The notes under the pieces were generated by a model. That model was not told where the DNA came from. It made no database searches and saw only the letters and a program-made list of their open reading frames with translations. This document shows, one piece after another, positions 36,302 to 44,932 of a stretch of DNA of 64,000 nt (positions within the stretch are counted from its first letter, which is position 1; each line of letters opens with the position of its first letter). This DNA is from Serinicoccus profundi (GTDB lineage Bacteria; Actinomycetota; Actinomycetes; Actinomycetales; Dermatophilaceae): the NCBI RefSeq assembly GCF_008001015.1, contig NZ_CP042862.1, forward strand, positions 3,286,001 through 3,350,000, in the 5' to 3' direction. Made by a program: the position numbers and the translations under genes.

Positions 36302-37438
36302 ATGAGCACCCAGATCGCACCGCCCGGCCTCAAGGGCCTCGTCGTCGCCCGCACCGAGACCGGGGACGTCCGCGGAGAGGAGGGGTTCTACCACTTCCGG
36401 GAGTACTCCGCGGTGGACCTCGCGCAGCACCGCAGCTTCGAGGACGTCGCGCACCTCATGGTCGACGGGCACCTCCCCGACGAGGCGGAGTCGCGCGCCT
36501 TCGCCGCGGAGCTGGCCGCCGCGTCGACGCTGCCCCACGAGCTGCTCGAACAGCTGCTCGCGATCGCGCGCTCCGGCCCGGACCGCGGGTCGCTGGCCCG
36601 GCTCCGGACGGCGATCTCGCTGCTGGCCTCGGTGGAGGGGTTCGTGCCGACCTACGGCGCCGCACCGGAGCAGGTCCGCGCCGACGTCATCCGGGTGATG
36701 GGCGCGGTGCCGGTGCTGCAGGCGGCGCTCTTCCGCCTCCGCGCGGGTATGCCGCCGCTCGAGCCTCGCCCCGACCTCGGCGCCGGCGGCAGCTGGCTGT
36801 GGATGCTGACCGGCGAGGAACCGGCGCCCGAGCACGCGGCGGCGGTCACGGCATACCTCACCAGCACCATCGACCACGGCTTCAGCGCCTCCACCTTCAC
36901 CGCTCGCGTCGTCACCTCCGCGGGCGCGGACGTCGCATCGGCGGTGTGCGGTGCGATCGGGACCTTCTCCGGGCCGCTGCACGGCGGCGCGCCCGACCGC
37001 GCGCTGGACTCCCTGGACGAGATCGGCACGCCGGACCGGGCGCGCGAGTGGGTGCGCGAGCGGGTCACCGCCGGGGAGCGGATCATGGGCTTCGGGCACC
37101 CCGTCTACCGGACCCTGGACCCCCGCGCGGCGCTGCTGCGGGAGTATGCCGTGCAGCTCGGCGGTCCGCTCGCCTCGCTCGCGGTGCAGGTCGAGCAGGA
37201 GGTCATCGAGGCCCTCGCCGACCTCAAGCCGGGCCGCGAGCTGCACACCAACGTGGAGTACTACGCCGGCGTGGTCATGGAGCAGTGCGGCATCCCGCGC
37301 GAGATGTTCACCCCGACCTTCGCCACCGCCCGGGTCGTCGGGTGGGGCGCGCACATCCTGGAGCAGACGCGGGACCCCCGGATCATCCGGCCCGCGGCGG
37401 AGTACGTCGGGCCGCCGGCGCCCGCACCGCTGCCCTGA
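36302..37438 (+). CDS. Citrate synthase (citrate/2-methylcitrate synthase family)
   Basis: 378 residues. Condenses acetyl-CoA (or propionyl-CoA) with oxaloacetate. Active-site histidines at His227 (GPLHGGAPD) and His266 (GFGHPVYR). The third catalytic position, usually Asp in NVD, is Glu319 here (HTNVEYYAG); I do not know whether this is a subfamily trait. C-terminal block EMFTPTFATARVVGWGAH is normal. Divergent from the HTH-citrate synthase with a 52-bp shared control region. A 32-bp repeat array begins 2 nt after its stop. Confidence 0.92.
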   Translation: MSTQIAPPGLKGLVVARTETGDVRGEEGFYHFREYSAVDLAQHRSFEDVAHLMVDGHLPDEAESRAFAAELAAASTLPHELLEQLLAIARSGPDRGSLARLRTAISLLASVEGFVPTYGAAPEQVRADVIRVMGAVPVLQAALFRLRAGMPPLEPRPDLGAGGSWLWMLTGEEPAPEHAAAVTAYLTSTIDHGFSASTFTARVVTSAGADVASAVCGAIGTFSGPLHGGAPDRALDSLDEIGTPDRAREWVRERVTAGERIMGFGHPVYRTLDPRAALLREYAVQLGGPLASLAVQVEQEVIEALADLKPGRELHTNVEYYAGVVMEQCGIPREMFTPTFATARVVGWGAHILEQTRDPRIIRPAAEYVGPPAPAPLP

Positions 37439-37440
37439 GG

Positions 37441-37600
37441 GACCATCTACGACGCCCGGTCGAGGTGAGAGCGACCATCTGCAGCGCTCGGTGGGGGTGA
37501 GGGCGACCATCTGCGGCGCTCGGTCGAGTCAGGAGCGACCATCTGCGACGCCCGGTCGAGGTGAGCGCGACCATCTGCGGCGCTCGGTGCGAGAAAGGCG
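37441..37600 (+). repeat. 32-bp-period tandem repeat array, five units
   Basis: Units begin at 37441, 37473, 37505, 37537 and 37569, exactly 32 bp apart. Each has a conserved 20-nt core close to GACCATCTGCGGCGCTCGGT (variants GCGACGCCCGGT) plus a 12-nt variable part. Located between the citrate synthase stop and galM. Same family as the arrays at 43.2, 43.9 and 44.9 kb. Confidence 0.9.
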
Positions 37601-37659
37601 AGGGGCTGGGTTGGCTGCCGGGCGGGGGTAGGGTGCCTGCGGCCGACCGAAGGAGCCCG

Positions 37660-38649
37660 ATGACCACCGCGCCGCGCACCCTGACCCTCGAGAACGACGT
37701 CCTGCGCCTGGAGCTGGTGAGCACCGGCGCCGCCGTCGCCCGGCTCGAGGTGCACGGCGCCAACGTCGCGCTCGGACACCCCGGCGCCACGGCATACCGG
37801 GAGGTGGGCGGCTATCTCGGCGCCGTGATCGGGCGGGTCGGCAACCGGATCGACCAAGGGCGGTTCACCCTCGACGGGACGACGCACCAGATCCCCGCCA
37901 ACAACGGGCCCAACGCGCTGCACGGCGGGCCCGACGGGTTCGACGCACGCGACTGGACCCTGGCCGACGCCGGTCCCGAGCACGCGACCTGGACCCTGGT
38001 GTCGCCCGACGGGGACCAGGGCTTCCCCGGCGAGGTCGAGGTGAGCCTGACCTACACGCTGTCCGGCGGCAGGGTCACCCTCGACTACGCGGCCACGACC
38101 ACGGCGCCGACCCCGCTCAACCTGACCCACCACGGCTACGTCAACCTCGACGGCGAGGACGCCGGCGAGGTCACCGGTCACGTGCTGAGCGTGGACGCGG
38201 ACGCCTTCCTGCCCACCCGCCCCGACCAGATCCCCACGGGCGAGATCCGCCCCGTCGAGGGCACAGCGTTCGACCTGCGCGAGCCGGTCGAGCTGTCCAC
38301 CCTCCTCCCGCCGCCGCAGGACGAGCAGGCGCAGATCGCGGGCGGGATCGACCACCACTTCGTCGTGCGCGGCGAGGGTCTGCGGCGGCACGCCCGGCTC
38401 GTGGGTGCCTCCGGCCTGGCGCTGGAGGTCTGGAGCGACCGGCCCGGGGTGCAGGTCTACACCGGCGCGCAGTTCGACGGGGGCATCGTCGGGACGTCGG
38501 GGCGGCCCTACGGCCCGTACGCCGGGGTCGCGCTGGAGACGCAGGGCTACCCCGACGCGGTCAACCACGCACACTTCCCGTCGGTGATCCTGCGGCCGGG
38601 TGAGAGGTTCGCCTCCACGACGCAGTGGCGGTTCAGCCACGGCGGCTGA
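37660..38649 (+). CDS. galM: Aldose 1-epimerase (galactose mutarotase)
   Basis: 329 residues, beta-sandwich epimerase interconverting alpha and beta sugar anomers. Family blocks: GAVIGRVGNRIDQGRFTLDG (about 50-69), PNALHGGPDGFD with the binding His, LTHHGYVNLDG with the catalytic His, and ALETQGYPDAVNH with the catalytic Glu (about 299). RBS AAGGAG at 37650-37655 and a -10-like TAGGGT at 37629-37634 define the start. The promoter lies just after the repeat array. Confidence 0.94.
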   Translation: MTTAPRTLTLENDVLRLELVSTGAAVARLEVHGANVALGHPGATAYREVGGYLGAVIGRVGNRIDQGRFTLDGTTHQIPANNGPNALHGGPDGFDARDWTLADAGPEHATWTLVSPDGDQGFPGEVEVSLTYTLSGGRVTLDYAATTTAPTPLNLTHHGYVNLDGEDAGEVTGHVLSVDADAFLPTRPDQIPTGEIRPVEGTAFDLREPVELSTLLPPPQDEQAQIAGGIDHHFVVRGEGLRRHARLVGASGLALEVWSDRPGVQVYTGAQFDGGIVGTSGRPYGPYAGVALETQGYPDAVNHAHFPSVILRPGERFASTTQWRFSHGG

Positions 38650-38700
38650 CCGGGCCCGATGACCCGCCCGGCAGCTCGTCGCCGGTGCCACACTGGAGAC

Positions 38701-39300
38701 GTGACCACCGCCCGACCCTCCGCCCGCCGCGTCGACGCGCCCACCTGGCTGCGTCGCGTCATACCCGTGCTCGTGCTCGTCGCGCTCATGTGGGTGACCG
38801 AGATCGTCGACCTGATCCTGCCGCTGGACCTCGACGCCTTCGGGATCCGGCCGCGCGACCTCGGGCACCTGCAGGGGATCGTGCTGAGTCCGTTCCTGCA
38901 CCTGGGGTTCGGGCACCTCATGGCCAACACGGTCGTGCTGCTCGTGCTGGGCTCGTTGCTCGCGCTGACCACCCGGCACCTGTGGCTCGTCACGGCCGGC
39001 GTCGTGCTGCTCGGCGGGCTGGGCGTCTGGGTGCTCGGCGGGCCCAACACGGTGCACATCGGCGCGAGCGGCGTCGTCTACGGGTATGCCGCCTTCCTCG
39101 CGGTCTACGGCTTCGTCGCCCGCAGGATCGGCCAGGCGCTGCTCGGGGTGCTCGTCATCCTGGTCTACGGGTCGATGATCTGGGGCGTGCTGCCGCTGCG
39201 CGAGGGCGTCTCGTGGCAGGGGCACCTCTTCGGCGCCGCCGCGGGGGTCGCGATGGCGGTGTGGCTCGGGCGGCGAGACCGGACGTCGCGGAATGCGTGA
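38701..39300 (+). CDS. Rhomboid family intramembrane serine protease
   Basis: 199 residues, about six helices. Conserved HxxxN (FGHLMAN), catalytic Ser in VHIGASGVVYG (Ser about 123) and catalytic His in SWQGHLFGAAAG. Cleaves membrane helices; substrate unknown. GTG start 38701 with CACACT (38689-38694) exactly 6 nt upstream; an ATG at 38659 would add a charged, non-conserved piece. Between galM and an LLM oxidoreductase, all on the plus strand. Confidence 0.92.
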   Translation: MTTARPSARRVDAPTWLRRVIPVLVLVALMWVTEIVDLILPLDLDAFGIRPRDLGHLQGIVLSPFLHLGFGHLMANTVVLLVLGSLLALTTRHLWLVTAGVVLLGGLGVWVLGGPNTVHIGASGVVYGYAAFLAVYGFVARRIGQALLGVLVILVYGSMIWGVLPLREGVSWQGHLFGAAAGVAMAVWLGRRDRTSRNA

Positions 39301-39324
39301 GGGCCACTTCCGCTTGACTCACCC

Positions 39325-40344
39325 ATGAAGCGCATCGGCTTTCTCTCCTTCGGCCACTGGACGCCGCACCCCCAGTCGGCGACGCAGTCGGCCTCGGACG
39401 TCCTGCTCCAGTCGATCGACCTGGCGGTCGCCGCGGAGGAGCTCGGCGCGGACGGCGCCTACTACCGCGTCCACCACTTCGCCCGGCAGCTCGCCTCGCC
39501 CTTCCCGCTGCTCGCGGCGGTGGGCGCCAAGACCGAGCGGATCGAGATCGGGACGGGCGTCATCGACATGCGCTACGAGAACCCGCTCTACATGGTCGAG
39601 GACGCCGGCGCCGCCGACCTCATCTCCGGCGGCCGGCTCCAGCTGGGCATCAGCCGGGGGAGCCCCGAGCAGGTCATCGAGGGCTACCGGCACTTCGACC
39701 ATCACCCCGCCGAGGGTGAGAGCGACGCCGACATGGCGCGACGGCATACCGCGCGCTTCCTCGACGCGCTCGAGGGTGAGGGTTTCGCCCAGCCGAACCC
39801 GCGCCCGATGTTTCCGAACCCGCCCGGGCTGCTGCGCCTCGAGCCGCACAGCGAGGGCCTGCGCGAGCGCATCTGGTGGGGCGCCGGCACCCGCGGGACC
39901 GCCGAGTGGGCGGCCGGCGAGGGGATGAACCTCATGAGCTCGACCCTGCTCACCGAGGACACCGGCGTGCCGTTCCACCAGCTGCAGGCCGAGCAGATCC
40001 AGCGCTACCGCGACGCCTGGACCGCCGCCGGGCACGCTCGCGAGCCGCGCGTGTCGGTGAGCCGCAGCGTCTTCCCGCTGCGCTCGGAGCAGGACCACGC
40101 CTACTTCGGGCTGGAGCGGCGCAGCACCGATCAGGTCGGCATCATCGACGGCTCACGCTCGACCTTCGGCAAGACGTATGCCGCCGAGCCGGACGAGCTG
40201 GCCCGCCAGCTCGCGGCCGACGAGGCGATCGCTGCCGCCGACACCCTGCTGCTCACCGTGCCGAACCAGCTGGGTGTTGACTACTGCGCGCACGTCATCG
40301 AGGGCGTGCTCGAGGTGGCGACCGAGCTCGGCTGGCGGGACTGA
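39325..40344 (+). CDS. LLM class flavin-dependent oxidoreductase
   Basis: 339 residues, bacterial-luciferase-like TIM barrel: MKRIGFLSFGHWTPH, GADGAYYRVHHFARQLASPFPLLAAVGAKT, ELGTGVIDMRYENPLYMVEDA-type strand with the IEIGTGVIDM block, and the flavin-phosphate region GRLQLGISRGSPEQ. Cofactor may be FMN or F420; substrate unknown. 24 bp after the rhomboid gene, so it could share that transcript. Confidence 0.9.
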   Translation: MKRIGFLSFGHWTPHPQSATQSASDVLLQSIDLAVAAEELGADGAYYRVHHFARQLASPFPLLAAVGAKTERIEIGTGVIDMRYENPLYMVEDAGAADLISGGRLQLGISRGSPEQVIEGYRHFDHHPAEGESDADMARRHTARFLDALEGEGFAQPNPRPMFPNPPGLLRLEPHSEGLRERIWWGAGTRGTAEWAAGEGMNLMSSTLLTEDTGVPFHQLQAEQIQRYRDAWTAAGHAREPRVSVSRSVFPLRSEQDHAYFGLERRSTDQVGIIDGSRSTFGKTYAAEPDELARQLAADEAIAAADTLLLTVPNQLGVDYCAHVIEGVLEVATELGWRD

Positions 40345-40357
40345 ACTCGAGGGCCGG

Positions 40358-40753
40358 CTACCCGACGGCGGTCCCCTCGAGCTCGACCATCTGGCCGGGG
40401 ATGGCCAGGCGAACGACCTGGAGCATCGTCGTGGTCGGGGCTGCCCCCGCGGCCTCCAGACGCCCCGCCAGCGCGCCGTAGTGGGGCATCAGCGCCTCGA
40501 TGTCCGTGGCGTAGACGTTGAGGCGGACCAGACTGGCCAGCGACATGTCGGCCGCGCCCAGCACGGCCTCGAGGTTGTCCGTCGCCAGCGCGAGCTGGGC
40601 GGCGAGGTCGTCCTCGTGCACCGGACGACCCTCGGGACTCATCGAGGTCTGTCCGGAGATGTAGAGGGTGCGGGTGTGTCCCGTGACGACCTCGCCCTGG
40701 TTGAAGCCCAGGCTCTGTGACCAGGTGACGGGGTTGATGGCGCGACGTTCCAT
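40358..40753 (-). CDS. RidA family protein
   Basis: 131 residues from ATG 40753 (MERRAINPVTWSQSLGFNQG). YjgF/YER057c/UK114 fold: TLYISGQTSMSPEGRP, DLAAQLALATDNLEAVL, LVRLNVYATDI and the last block TMLQVVRLAIPGQMVELEGTAV. The usual catalytic Arg of RidA (in R-x-C/A-V) corresponds to QVVRLA, so imine deaminase activity is uncertain. Divergent from a WYL regulator over a palindrome; probably its target. ATG 40777 is an alternative start. Confidence 0.9.
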   Translation of the reverse strand: MERRAINPVTWSQSLGFNQGEVVTGHTRTLYISGQTSMSPEGRPVHEDDLAAQLALATDNLEAVLGAADMSLASLVRLNVYATDIEALMPHYGALAGRLEAAGAAPTTTMLQVVRLAIPGQMVELEGTAVG

Positions 40754-40836
40754 GGGTACTCCGATCGGGTAGCTCACGTGCGCCCGACAGCCCTGATGGC
40801 CGCCGTCCTGACGCCGTTCGCCCAGCCTGACGACTC

Positions 40837-40859
40837 ATCACGACACCTTGTGTCCTGAT
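40837..40859. promoter_or_regulatory. Palindromic operator between ridA-like and WYL genes
   Basis: ATCAcGACAC-CTT-GTGTCcTGAT: two 10-bp arms matching at 9 positions around a 3-bp centre. It lies 18 bp before the regulator's ATG and 83 bp before the divergent RidA gene, the expected site for a dimeric YafY-type regulator. Confidence 0.6.
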
Positions 40860-40877
40860 TTCTGGGAGAGTTCGCTC

Positions 40878-41858
40878 ATGCGGGCGGATCGGTTGGTCGC
40901 GATGGTGCTGCTGCTGCGGCAGCGCGGCCGGATGACCGCCGACCAGCTCGCGGCCGAGCTCGAGGTCAGCGTGCGCACCGTGGTGCGCGACGTCACCGCG
41001 CTCTCCACCGCCGGTGTCCCGGTCTACAGCGACCGCGGTCGGCACGGCGGCTACAGCCTGCTTCCGGGCTTTCGCACCGAGCTCACCGGCCTGACCCGAG
41101 ATGAGGCTCTCGCCCTGCTCGCCTCCGGATCGGCCCGTGGAGCCGCCGCCTTCGGACTTCGCGGCCCCCTGGACTCGGCGCTGCGCAAGGTCGTGGACGC
41201 GCTGCCGGACGGGCACCGGTCGACCGTGGACGACGTGGTCAGCCGGCTCCTGGTCGAGCCCGAGGTCGACCTGCTCTCCCGAGGACGAGGGGCCGAGGAG
41301 CCGGTGGGTGCGGTGATGGGCACGATCCGCGAGGCGGTCCTGTCCGGCCACCGGGTGTGGTTCGACTACGCCGGCCCGGGTGGGGCGCCGGGCCGGCGGA
41401 CCGTCGATCCGATCGGCCTGGTCACGGTCCGTGGCCGCACCTACCTGATGGCCACCAAGGACGGGCAGGACCGCACCTACCGTGTGTCGCGGATGGTGGA
41501 TGCAGGGCGACTGCCGGAGCCGGCCACCCGCCCGGCGCAGGTGGACCTGGACCGGCTCTGGGCTGACCGCTGCGCCAGCTTCCTCGACTCCGGCCACCTG
41601 TCGGTGCGCCTGCGGGTGTCGGCAGCTCGACGCGAGGAGATCCTGGACCTGGCCCGCGCGGTCCGTGCCGAGCACGACTCGCGCGAGGGGTGGCTCCGCC
41701 TCGACGTCACCTTCGACGACCTGCGCCACGCGGTGTGGGCGGTGTGGCGTCTGGGGACGGAGGCCGAGGTCGAGTCTCCCTCGTCTCTGCGCGAGGCACT
41801 GGGGCGCCGAGCGGCGGAGCTGGTGGCGCGGTACGGCACGTCGCCCGGCAGCGGGTAG
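40878..41858 (+). CDS. YafY family transcriptional regulator (HTH + WYL)
   Basis: 326 residues. HTH at 1-60 (MRADRLVAMVLLLRQRGRMTADQLAAELEVSVRTVVRDVTAL), WYL domain at about 140-225 (HRVWFDYAGPGGAPGRRTVDPIGLVTVRGRTYLMAT) and a WCX-type C-terminal domain. Intact, unlike its paralogue at 32.9 kb. Start ATG 40878 gives the canonical N-terminus. Divergent from the RidA gene and probably controls it. Confidence 0.92.
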   Translation: MRADRLVAMVLLLRQRGRMTADQLAAELEVSVRTVVRDVTALSTAGVPVYSDRGRHGGYSLLPGFRTELTGLTRDEALALLASGSARGAAAFGLRGPLDSALRKVVDALPDGHRSTVDDVVSRLLVEPEVDLLSRGRGAEEPVGAVMGTIREAVLSGHRVWFDYAGPGGAPGRRTVDPIGLVTVRGRTYLMATKDGQDRTYRVSRMVDAGRLPEPATRPAQVDLDRLWADRCASFLDSGHLSVRLRVSAARREEILDLARAVRAEHDSREGWLRLDVTFDDLRHAVWAVWRLGTEAEVESPSSLREALGRRAAELVARYGTSPGSG

Positions 41859-41910
41859 CCCGACGTTCCGCCGGGTGCCGGGGCGCGGTGGGGCGCCCAG
41901 GGCTCGACCC

Positions 41911-43239
41911 TCAGCTGACCCCGTCCGCCCCGACCCGGAAGGCGGCGACCTGTGGGTGCGTCCTGGTCACCCAGCCCGCGACCACGAGGCAGGCCGCGGC
42001 ACCGAGGAGCGCCGACCAGGCGGGCGTCGTCAGGCCGGCGACCAGACCTGCCCGCGCGTTGCCGATGTCCGGCCCGGACACCCCGATGACGTGCTCGACG
42101 GAGGAGACCCGCCCGAGGTGGCTGTCCGGGGTCGCGAGCTGCACCATCGCCGCCCGGCTGGTGACCGACACGGTGTCGGCGGCCCCGGCGACGACGAGCG
42201 TGGCCAGCGCTGCCCAGGCCAGCCCACCGAGTGCGGCGAGACCGAAACCGAGCAGGGCGAGACCCCATACCGCGACCGCGACCAGCTGCACCACACCCAG
42301 CCGGGCACGCCGGGTGACCAGCCCCGACGCCACCCCCGCGCTGACGCCACCGACCGCGATGGCGCTGAGGAACAGCCCGAGGGTGCGCGGGTCGCCGGCG
42401 AAGAGCTCCTCGTTGACCATCGGGAAGAGCGCGACCGGGAAGGCCAGCAGCGTCGCCGCCAGGTCGAGGAGGAACGACCCGCGCAGCACCGGGTCGCGAC
42501 GCACCTGCAGCACGCCTTCGCCCAGCATGAGCAGCGCGGTGCGGGTACGGCGGCGGAGTCGACCCACGTGCGAGACGGGGGCCGGGAGGTGCGGGTATGC
42601 CGTCGCGCTCGCCCGCTCCGGCGGCATGGGGGGCAGCGCGCGCACCGTGAACCAGCTGATCATGAGGGCGGTGGCGTTGACCAGGTAGCAGACCGCTGGC
42701 GAGGCGAGCCCCAGAAGCACCCCACCGAGCGCTGGGCCCACCATCATCGCGGCCTGGAAGCTGATCATGTGCAGCGCGATGCCGCCGGCCACCAGGTCAC
42801 GCGGCAGCAGGCGGGTGATGAACGTGCGTCGGGCCGGCGCACCGAGGGCGCTGCAGGCGGTCTGCAGGCCGATGAGGGCGAGCAGCACCGGCAGCGGATA
42901 GAGGCCGAGCACCAGCTGGGCCCCGAGGGCGAGGGCCGCGCCCGCCTGCCCGCCGGTGGCTGCCAAGGCGACACGGCGCCGGTCGAGGACGTCGGCCACC
43001 GGACCGCCCACCAGCCCCATGACGATCATCGGCACCGCCTGGGTGAGCCCGATCGAGGCCACCCAGAACGCACTGCCGGTCATCTCCCACACCTGGAAGA
43101 GCACGGCCACGACCGCGACCTGGTGACCGAGCCCGGAGAGCGCACCTCCGACCCAGAGACGCCGGTAGTCCGGGCTGCGCCGCAGCGGCGTCAGGTCGAC
43201 GAAGGCACTGCGGGCGCCCCGCCCTCTCACCTCACCCAC
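41911..43239 (-). CDS. MFS transporter (EntS-like exporter)
   Basis: 442 residues, 12 predicted helices. DYRRLWVGGALSGLGHQVAVVAVLFQVW and the loop GPVADVLDRRRV (motif A type) match the EntS/MFS_3 exporter branch; the central loop is about 45 residues. Substrate may be a siderophore or drug, not provable here. Lies directly downstream of a MarR gene on the same strand, separated by two degenerate 32-bp repeat units, and its GTG start falls within the repeat tail. Confidence 0.9.
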   Translation of the reverse strand: MGEVRGRGARSAFVDLTPLRRSPDYRRLWVGGALSGLGHQVAVVAVLFQVWEMTGSAFWVASIGLTQAVPMIVMGLVGGPVADVLDRRRVALAATGGQAGAALALGAQLVLGLYPLPVLLALIGLQTACSALGAPARRTFITRLLPRDLVAGGIALHMISFQAAMMVGPALGGVLLGLASPAVCYLVNATALMISWFTVRALPPMPPERASATAYPHLPAPVSHVGRLRRRTRTALLMLGEGVLQVRRDPVLRGSFLLDLAATLLAFPVALFPMVNEELFAGDPRTLGLFLSAIAVGGVSAGVASGLVTRRARLGVVQLVAVAVWGLALLGFGLAALGGLAWAALATLVVAGAADTVSVTSRAAMVQLATPDSHLGRVSSVEHVIGVSGPDIGNARAGLVAGLTTPAWSALLGAAACLVVAGWVTRTHPQVAAFRVGADGVS

Positions 43240-43289
43240 CGGGCGTCGCTGATGGTCGTCCCCGACCGGACCGGGCGTCGCTCATGGTC
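43238..43289 (-). repeat. Two degenerate units of the 32-bp repeat, minus orientation
   Basis: GACCATGAGCGACGCCCGGT begins at 43289 (reading left) and GACCATCAGCGACGCCCGGT at 43257, exactly 32 bp apart. They fill the gap between the MarR stop and the MFS start. Confidence 0.75.
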
Positions 43290-43315
43290 ACGCGTGCGGG
43301 ACGCACGGGCCGGCG

Positions 43316-43801
43316 TCATCGGGCGTCACCCCGGAGGTGGTCCTCCAGCCGCTCGGCGAACGACCGGCGCCCCAGCACCTCGGCCACGTCCGTGGCGACC
43401 CGGCTGAGGGCATACGGCAGCTCCTCCTCCAGCTCGGCGATCGCCGCCTCGGTCGCGCGCCACTCAGCCTCGGCCAGCGGGACCAGCGCACGTCCGCGCT
43501 GGGTCAGCGTCACCACGCGGGTGCGCCCGTCCTCGCCGGCCTCGCTGGTGACGAGGTCGGCCTGGCGCATCTGGGTGATCGTCTGCGAGAGGGCCGAGTG
43601 GGTCCGGTCGAGCTCGCGCGCGAGCTGGGTGATCGTCATCGGACCGAGGTGGGCGAGTCGCACCAGCGGCAGGACGAACCTGCTGCGCACCTGCCCCTGA
43701 CCCCGCTCGCGGTAGGCATCGGTGATCGCCGCGTCCATGTCGGCCAGCACCTCGAAGAGCTGCTTGAGCCGGCTCTCTCGGGTCGGGTCCGGGGATGTCA
43801 C
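43316..43801 (-). CDS. MarR family transcriptional regulator
   Basis: 161 residues: winged helix MTITQLARELDRTHSALSQTITQMRQADLVTSEAGEDGRTRVVTLT (about 53-98) with flanking dimer helices. GTG start at 43801; TATATT (43808-43813) is exactly 6 nt upstream, so leaderless. Same strand and direction as the MFS exporter 76 bp downstream, a common MarR-efflux operon. Confidence 0.92.
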   Translation of the reverse strand: MTSPDPTRESRLKQLFEVLADMDAAITDAYRERGQGQVRSRFVLPLVRLAHLGPMTITQLARELDRTHSALSQTITQMRQADLVTSEAGEDGRTRVVTLTQRGRALVPLAEAEWRATEAAIAELEEELPYALSRVATDVAEVLGRRSFAERLEDHLRGDAR

Positions 43802-43842
43802 AGCGCTAATATAACAGCCCTGTCAGGTATGCCGCCTTCCGC

Positions 43843-43894
43843 ACCGAGCGCCGCACATGGTCGCCCCACCACCCACCGAACGCCGTAGATGGTC
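43843..43894 (-). repeat. Two units of the 32-bp repeat, minus orientation
   Basis: Reading left from 43894 and 43862 (32 bp apart): GACCATCTACGGCGTTCGGT and GACCATGTGCGGCGCTCGGT, with GGGTGGTGGGGC between. They lie in the divergent gap between the MarR and epimerase genes. Confidence 0.85.
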
Positions 43895-43927
43895 GCCCCA
43901 CCACCCACCGACTGATAGACACCTCGT

Positions 43928-44932
43928 ATGCGCATCCTGCTGCTCGGCGGCACCGCCTTCCTCTCCCGCGCGACCGCGACCGAGGCGGTGCGGCGGGGCC
44001 ACGACGTCACCTGCTTGGCTCGCGGGACCGCACCGACACCAGAGGGCGTCACCTTCGTGCGGGGGGATCGGGACGCCGACGAAGGCCTGGCGCCGGTGCG
44101 CGGCCGGCAATGGGACGCCGTCATCGACGTCTCCCGGCAGCCGGGGCAGGTACGCCGTGCGGTGGCCGAGCTCGACACCGCCCACTGGGTCTTCGTGTCG
44201 ACCGCCAACGTCTACGCGACTCCCGGCCCCGGTGGCACCAGCGGGCCGCCCACCGAGTCGACGGACCTGCTGGAGCCGCTGGCGGGAGAAGTCATGGCCT
44301 CGATGGAGGACTACGGACCGGCGAAGGTGGCGTGTGAGCAGGCGGTGGTCGAGGGGATGACCGCACGGGGCGGCACCTCGACCCTGGTGCGGGCGGGTCT
44401 CATCGGCGGTCCGGGGGACACGTCCGGCCGCCTGGGATACTGGCCCTGGCGCTTCGCCCACCCGAGCGGCCCGGACGTGCTCGTGCCGGACGACCCCGAC
44501 TTCCCCGTCGCCGTCATCGACGTGCGCGACCTCGCGTCGTGGATGGCCGACGCAGCCGAACAGCGACTCGACGGGGCTTTCAACGCGGCCGGGCCGATGG
44601 TGCCGCTGGCCGAGGTCGTCGAGGCGGCCCGCGAGGTGGCCGGAGAGGCGGTGGTTCCCCGACCGGTGCCGGTTGCGCGTCTCGCCGAGCTGGGCGTCAA
44701 CCCGTGGATGGGCCCGCGGTCGCTGCCTTTGTGGATCGACGATCCGTCGCTGCGTTCCTTCGCCGTGCTCGACACGACCCGCGCGCGTGGTGCAGGACTG
44801 CATACCCGGCCCCTGGTCGAGACGCTGCGCGACACCCTGGCCTGGGAGGAGACGCGCACGACCCCGCGGGGAGCGGGGCTGACGGACAGCGAGGAACAGG
44901 AGATCCGGGCGACCCTGGACGCCGGGCAGTAA
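43928..44932 (+). CDS. NAD-dependent epimerase/dehydratase family protein
   Basis: 334 residues, extended SDR: MRILLLGGTAFLSRATATEA (NAD loop GGTAFLSR), FVSTANVYATPGP and the active-site YGPAKVACE (Tyr-x3-Lys). The loop GGTxFxxR rather than GGxGxxG is typical of the mRNA-binding/CSP41-like 'reductase' subgroup in actinobacteria. Substrate unknown. TAGACA (43916-43921) is 6 nt from the ATG. The stop codon TAA is already part of the next repeat array. Confidence 0.87.
   Translation: MRILLLGGTAFLSRATATEAVRRGHDVTCLARGTAPTPEGVTFVRGDRDADEGLAPVRGRQWDAVIDVSRQPGQVRRAVAELDTAHWVFVSTANVYATPGPGGTSGPPTESTDLLEPLAGEVMASMEDYGPAKVACEQAVVEGMTARGGTSTLVRAGLIGGPGDTSGRLGYWPWRFAHPSGPDVLVPDDPDFPVAVIDVRDLASWMADAAEQRLDGAFNAAGPMVPLAEVVEAAREVAGEAVVPRPVPVARLAELGVNPWMGPRSLPLWIDDPSLRSFAVLDTTRARGAGLHTRPLVETLRDTLAWEETRTTPRGAGLTDSEEQEIRATLDAGQ

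Noticed and set aside
37447-39225. 592-codon minus-strand frame over galM and rhomboid
   Set aside because: Shadow frame; its end includes translated repeat units and no domain.
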